Assembly (NCBI GenBank): GCA_964445135.1
Contig: CAYUJW010000020.1
Location: 1 to 18,880, forward strand
Source of the DNA: JACOTV01 sp964445135
GTDB taxonomy: Bacteria > Patescibacteriota > Microgenomatia > UBA1406 > GWC2-37-13
Length of the DNA stretch: 18,880 bases
Direction: 5' to 3'
The translations under genes and the position numbers were made by a program. The notes beneath the pieces were generated by a model. It was not told the DNA's origin. It saw only the letters and a program-made list of their open reading frames with translations, and ran no database searches. Shown here in pieces: positions 15,716-18,880 of the stretch (the stretch's first letter is position 1; the number at the start of each line of letters is the position of its first letter).

Positions 15716-17884
15716 ATGGCTCGTAAGAAAAAGTTTTTTGGTGGTCAAGTAAGTGGGAAATCCTTTTCACACATGCTTGGCATATTTTTTATCTTGGGAG
15801 CGGGCTTCGTTTTTGCATCCTTCTTTCATCAGCTTCTGGGCGGCGAGTTTAACATGCTGCAAGATGTAAACGAACAGATTCGCGCAAAGCTCGGCTGGTT
15901 TGCGGTGCTGCTACCCATACTACTCCTGATGATTGCGACACATTTTTTTGGAAAAAAGCGCAAGAGGCTTATACGACCACATACCACCATTGGATCAACG
16001 CTGATGTACATGACCGTACTCATGCTCTTTCAATCGGGGTCCCTTGGCGCACTTCTTATGGAGCGAGCGCGTGCAGATTTCACGCCTGTATGGAGCTATG
16101 TACTGTTGATTTTTGTATTCGTTATCGGCTTAGTACTCTTTTTGGACACATCACTTGATGTGGTTGTTGAGTTTATTGGGCAGATGCTACGGGCTATTTG
16201 GGTATTTTTCACCAAGCATGTTTTCGGTGGATTGCTGGGTGGCGAAAATCGCGCAAAGGCAAAAGACAAGAAAGATGAAAAGTCAGGTAAACAAGACTTT
16301 ATACAAGATAAGAAATCAGTGTTTTCCAGCATGTTTGGGGCAAAAGAGCAAAAAGATCAAAAACCCGCCGCTTCTCAAGTGGCTGCTGCGGCGCCTGCTC
16401 ATAATGAAATGTATGTTCGGCCGTTGGCCACGAGTGGGTCAACCTGGGTGTATCCGCCAATTTCTATATTGCAGGAAATTCCTCAGCAAGCAGCAGATCG
16501 CGGAGATGTCCAATGGAACGCTGACACTATTGAAAAAACGCTTGAGAGCTTTGGAATTCGCGCACGTGTTGCCGAAGTCAACAACGGTCCAACCGTGACT
16601 CAGTATGCGCTTGAGATTACCATGGGAACGAAGCTATCAAAAATCACCGCGCTTGGCAATGATTTAGCACTCGCTCTTGCTGCTCCATCAGGTCAAGTTC
16701 GTATCGAGGCGCCAATTCCAGGAAGATCGTTGGTTGGTATCGAGGTGCCAAATATCCGCGCTGAAATTGTGACGCTGAGGCGTGTTGTCACTTCAAACGC
16801 ATTTAAAAACTCAAATGACCCCTTGTTGGTTCCCTTGGGACTTGATGTAACTGGCGAGGTGCAAGGATATAGCATATCTCGCATGCCACACACATTGATT
16901 GCAGGTACCACTGGATCAGGTAAGTCGGTCGTATTGAATGCGTGGATTACGAGTATATTATTTCGTGCAAAGCCAGAAGAGCTGCGATTTATCATGGTTG
17001 ATCCAAAGCGTGTGGAGCTCTCCGTATATAATGGCATTCCTCATTTGATGACAGAGGTCATCACTGAGCCGGATAAGATTATTTCTGCGCTTCGTTGGAC
17101 CGTTGCTGAGATGGAAACGCGATATAAAGAATTTGCGAAAGTTGGAGTGCGAAACCTTGATGGCTACAATGCCATAGAAGGCGTTGAGAAAAAACCATAC
17201 CTTGTGTTTATTATTGATGAACTTGCTGATTTGATGATGTTTGCGCCAGGGGACGCGGAAGATCTTATTACGCGCATTGCGCAGATGGCGCGAGCCACTG
17301 GAATACATTTGATCCTAGCCACACAGCGACCTTCTGTCGATGTCATTACCGGACTCATGAAGGCAAACATTCCAACCCGTATGGCATTTAATGTGTCATC
17401 CCTTGTTGATTCACGGGTTATTATCGATACGCCTGGTGCCGAGAAATTGATGGGGAAAGGTGACATGCTGTTTTTGCCTCCTGATCAGGCAAAGCCGAGA
17501 CGTATGCAAGGCCCGTTGGTGACTGATAAGGAAATCCATGAATTGGTGGCATTTCTTAAGTCGCAAGCGCCACCCGTTCACTACACTGAGGAAATCACTT
17601 CGCAAGAGACGGCAGCAACAGGTGGCTTTGCAAAAGCAGGTGGAGGCGGTAATATTCCCAACGCAGATCCGCTTATTGCACAAGCGATTGAACTTATCAT
17701 GCAGACTGATAAAGCCTCAGCATCCTTGCTGCAAAGAAAGCTCTCGATCGGTTATGCGCGTGCGGCGCGAGTACTTGACCAATTAGAAGAGGCAGGATAT
17801 GTCGGACAAGCTGAAGGTTCAAAGCCACGCGAGGTGATTCACCGTCCATCAGCTGAAATAAGCCAAGAGCAACCAATGGAATAA
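15716..17884 (+). CDS. ftsK: DNA translocase FtsK/SpoIIIE
   Basis: The product has 722 residues, in the normal range for short-linker FtsK/SpoIIIE proteins. Four membrane helices lie at about 19-38, 60-78, 92-115 and 126-146. A charged, low-complexity linker (about 177-245) follows. The alpha/beta motor domains hold Walker A GTTGSGKS (397-404), DPKRVELSVYNGIPHL (429-444), Walker B YLVFIIDELADLM (495-507) and ATQRPSVDVITG (535-546). The winged-helix gamma domain (about 648-710) carries DPLIAQAIELI and the ASLLQRKLSIGYARAAR recognition helix region. It pumps DNA at the division septum and, in known systems, gamma reads KOPS-type polar sequences. The start has no Shine-Dalgarno and sits right after its promoter. 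It is convergent with the hexokinase-like gene, 40 bp away, without a clear terminator between. Confidence 0.97.
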   Translation: MARKKKFFGGQVSGKSFSHMLGIFFILGAGFVFASFFHQLLGGEFNMLQDVNEQIRAKLGWFAVLLPILLLMIATHFFGKKRKRLIRPHTTIGSTLMYMTVLMLFQSGSLGALLMERARADFTPVWSYVLLIFVFVIGLVLFLDTSLDVVVEFIGQMLRAIWVFFTKHVFGGLLGGENRAKAKDKKDEKSGKQDFIQDKKSVFSSMFGAKEQKDQKPAASQVAAAAPAHNEMYVRPLATSGSTWVYPPISILQEIPQQAADRGDVQWNADTIEKTLESFGIRARVAEVNNGPTVTQYALEITMGTKLSKITALGNDLALALAAPSGQVRIEAPIPGRSLVGIEVPNIRAEIVTLRRVVTSNAFKNSNDPLLVPLGLDVTGEVQGYSISRMPHTLIAGTTGSGKSVVLNAWITSILFRAKPEELRFIMVDPKRVELSVYNGIPHLMTEVITEPDKIISALRWTVAEMETRYKEFAKVGVRNLDGYNAIEGVEKKPYLVFIIDELADLMMFAPGDAEDLITRIAQMARATGIHLILATQRPSVDVITGLMKANIPTRMAFNVSSLVDSRVIIDTPGAEKLMGKGDMLFLPPDQAKPRRMQGPLVTDKEIHELVAFLKSQAPPVHYTEEITSQETAATGGFAKAGGGGNIPNADPLIAQAIELIMQTDKASASLLQRKLSIGYARAARVLDQLEEAGYVGQAEGSKPREVIHRPSAEISQEQPME

Positions 17885-17924
17885 GGGATTTCTGCTCCAT
17901 TCATTGTGATGTGCGATTTCAAGC

Positions 17925-18880
17925 TTAGGGGAGAAGTTGGGCAGCCCCCAAGACATTGCTTTCTGAGACCCGGATGGCGTGCATTGTATAGTCTGGCGCA
18001 AGTTTGTGTACCGTCGCATTTACCATATCTTCATAATTCCACGCTTTCCAAAACACACTTCCTTCCATAACGAATGTAAGACTCCGTTTCTTGTGTAGCA
18101 TTAATGCGGCCATCATACACGCTGTAAGCTGGGCAGAGCGTGTGAGAATTTCCTGTGCAATTGGGGCTTTTAATTGATCGGCCGAGCGCGCCAGGTCGTC
18201 AAGCTCTTGGGTATCCTTAATGAGGTCGGACTCGTGCATATTATCTAGTTCCTTTATACGTTCATTATAAAGTTTGTAAAGATATGCACCGGCCACTGTC
18301 TTTTCATAAAGTGCTGCGCCTGGATTGCTGGATATGCGGTCAACGAGCTTCATCTCATGTGGCTGAGCAAATGCTGAGAAGTTTCCCGCTTCGGTGTTGA
18401 CTGCGCATTCATCAGTTTCAAAATAGGCAAAGTTTACCCCTGTTCCAACAATACCTGCTGCAATAGATTGGGGGGTAGTGGTATCAGTTAAGCCAGAGAG
18501 TAGGAGACATATGGTGTCATTTGCAACAGAAACTTGGATTTCTTGACCTCTCGAGGCAAAGACATGCTCCTTAATCTGTTTTCCGACGGCCTTTCCGACA
18601 AGTCCTTCAAGTTTATGTTCTTTTGATTCGGTAAGCAAGATGCCATCAAGAATGTGAGTTGAATCATCAGTTATTGGTTTGAGTGGAAATGCAAAATTGA
18701 CAACAAGACGATCGATACTTGGATGAAGGAGAGATTCAATAAATGTGAGAAATGCTCCCTCGGTTGCGAGGGTTTGCAGTTTGCCGTCTTCTGCGTCTTT
18801 TATGTGAGCTTGACCGTTGCGAAACTCAAATAGAGCACACTTATAGTATGTGCCACCTACGACAATTACCTGAAAGAGCT
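17925..18880 (-). CDS. Hexokinase-family protein (eukaryote-type fold), 5' end outside window
   Basis: The frame is open from the right edge to the TAA at 17925: 317 residues, start not in the window. I read the first 80 residues by hand from the edge. Numbered from the edge, hexokinase marks appear in the right order. They are VVGGTYYK (6-13, phosphate 1 loop), NFAFPL (61-66), DGILLTESK (78-86, at the place of the TKGF glucose loop), and ANDT (119-122, with the catalytic Asp121). They continue with IVGTGVNFAYFE (143-154), NTEAGNFSAF (161-170), SNPGAALYEKTVAGAYLYKL (184-203), EGSVFWKAW and VSESNVLGAA near the end. So it would phosphorylate a hexose with ATP. Odd points: Val replaces the Asp of the usual D-x-G-G-T loop, and the adenosine-site GSGKGAA motif is altered to SNVLGAA. 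It is not a ROK glucokinase by these motifs. Activity and substrate are uncertain. Confidence 0.8.
   Translation of the reverse strand, partial: LFQVIVVGGTYYKCALFEFRNGQAHIKDAEDGKLQTLATEGAFLTFIESLLHPSIDRLVVNFAFPLKPITDDSTHILDGILLTESKEHKLEGLVGKAVGKQIKEHVFASRGQEIQVSVANDTICLLLSGLTDTTTPQSIAAGIVGTGVNFAYFETDECAVNTEAGNFSAFAQPHEMKLVDRISSNPGAALYEKTVAGAYLYKLYNERIKELDNMHESDLIKDTQELDDLARSADQLKAPIAQEILTRSAQLTACMMAALMLHKKRSLTFVMEGSVFWKAWNYEDMVNATVHKLAPDYTMHAIRVSESNVLGAAQLLP

Noticed and set aside
16155..16598. 147-codon plus-strand frame inside ftsK
   Set aside because: It lies wholly within a clear FtsK reading frame; it is an alternate-frame shadow.
17885..17924. Terminator between ftsK and the hexokinase-like gene
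   Set aside because: No stem with a T-run could be found on either strand.
1..18880. CRISPR arrays, insertion sequences, phage or defence genes
   Set aside because: I found no regularly spaced repeats, transposase motifs, terminal inverted repeats or nuclease/helicase genes; the window is explained by envelope and housekeeping genes.
1..18880. Use of TGA as glycine (genetic code 25)
   Set aside because: TGA ends two genes in ATGA overlaps, and no frame needs TGA read-through.

Overview
The window reads as chromosomal DNA of a bacterium with compact genes, moderate GC and standard stop use. I infer a member of the Candidate Phyla Radiation (Patescibacteria). The reasons are many surface-glycan genes packed with 1-4 nt overlaps, a single-domain MetG, an N-terminally extended ribosomal protein uS15, a FemAB-like gene among glycosyltransferases, and promoters placed almost on top of start codons with no Shine-Dalgarno motifs. 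TGA appears to be used as a stop (two genes end in ATGA overlaps), which argues against the code-25 lineages (Gracilibacteria/Absconditabacteria). The lineage call is inference; there is no rRNA in the window.

Region 1 (1-7783, all on the minus strand, so read from right to left) is a cell-surface polysaccharide cluster. The order of transcription is: GT2 glycosyltransferase, O-antigen ligase/polymerase-like membrane protein, PMT/ArnT-like membrane glycosyltransferase, a 97-bp gap, three GT4 glycosyltransferases, and a FemAB-like aminoacyl transferase that runs off the left edge. The third GT4 gene contains a 100-N assembly gap. Cytoplasmic GTs would build the glycan, the ligase and PMT-like proteins would act on the outer face of the membrane, and the FemAB protein suggests a link to peptidoglycan peptide modification.

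Region 2 (7784-12564) holds a tRNA with anticodon CAT on the plus strand. It shares a palindromic double -10 element with the first gene of region 1. To its right, on the minus strand, are another GT-A glycosyltransferase, a bifunctional class A penicillin-binding protein, and metG.

Region 3 (12565-17884) diverges from region 2 on the plus strand: a 324-bp spacer with the rpsO promoter, rpsO, pnp, a strong intrinsic terminator, then ftsK with its own promoter. This is a housekeeping block for translation, RNA decay and chromosome segregation.

Region 4 (17925-18880, minus strand, cut by the right edge) encodes a divergent eukaryote-type hexokinase-family protein.

I found no CRISPR array, insertion sequence, phage gene, toxin-antitoxin pair or obvious new multi-gene defence system. 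The points most worth checking are the repeated near-leaderless promoter layout, the symmetric bidirectional promoter at 7786-7799, the hexokinase-like protein, the extended uS15, and the hydrophilic insertion in the ligase-like protein.
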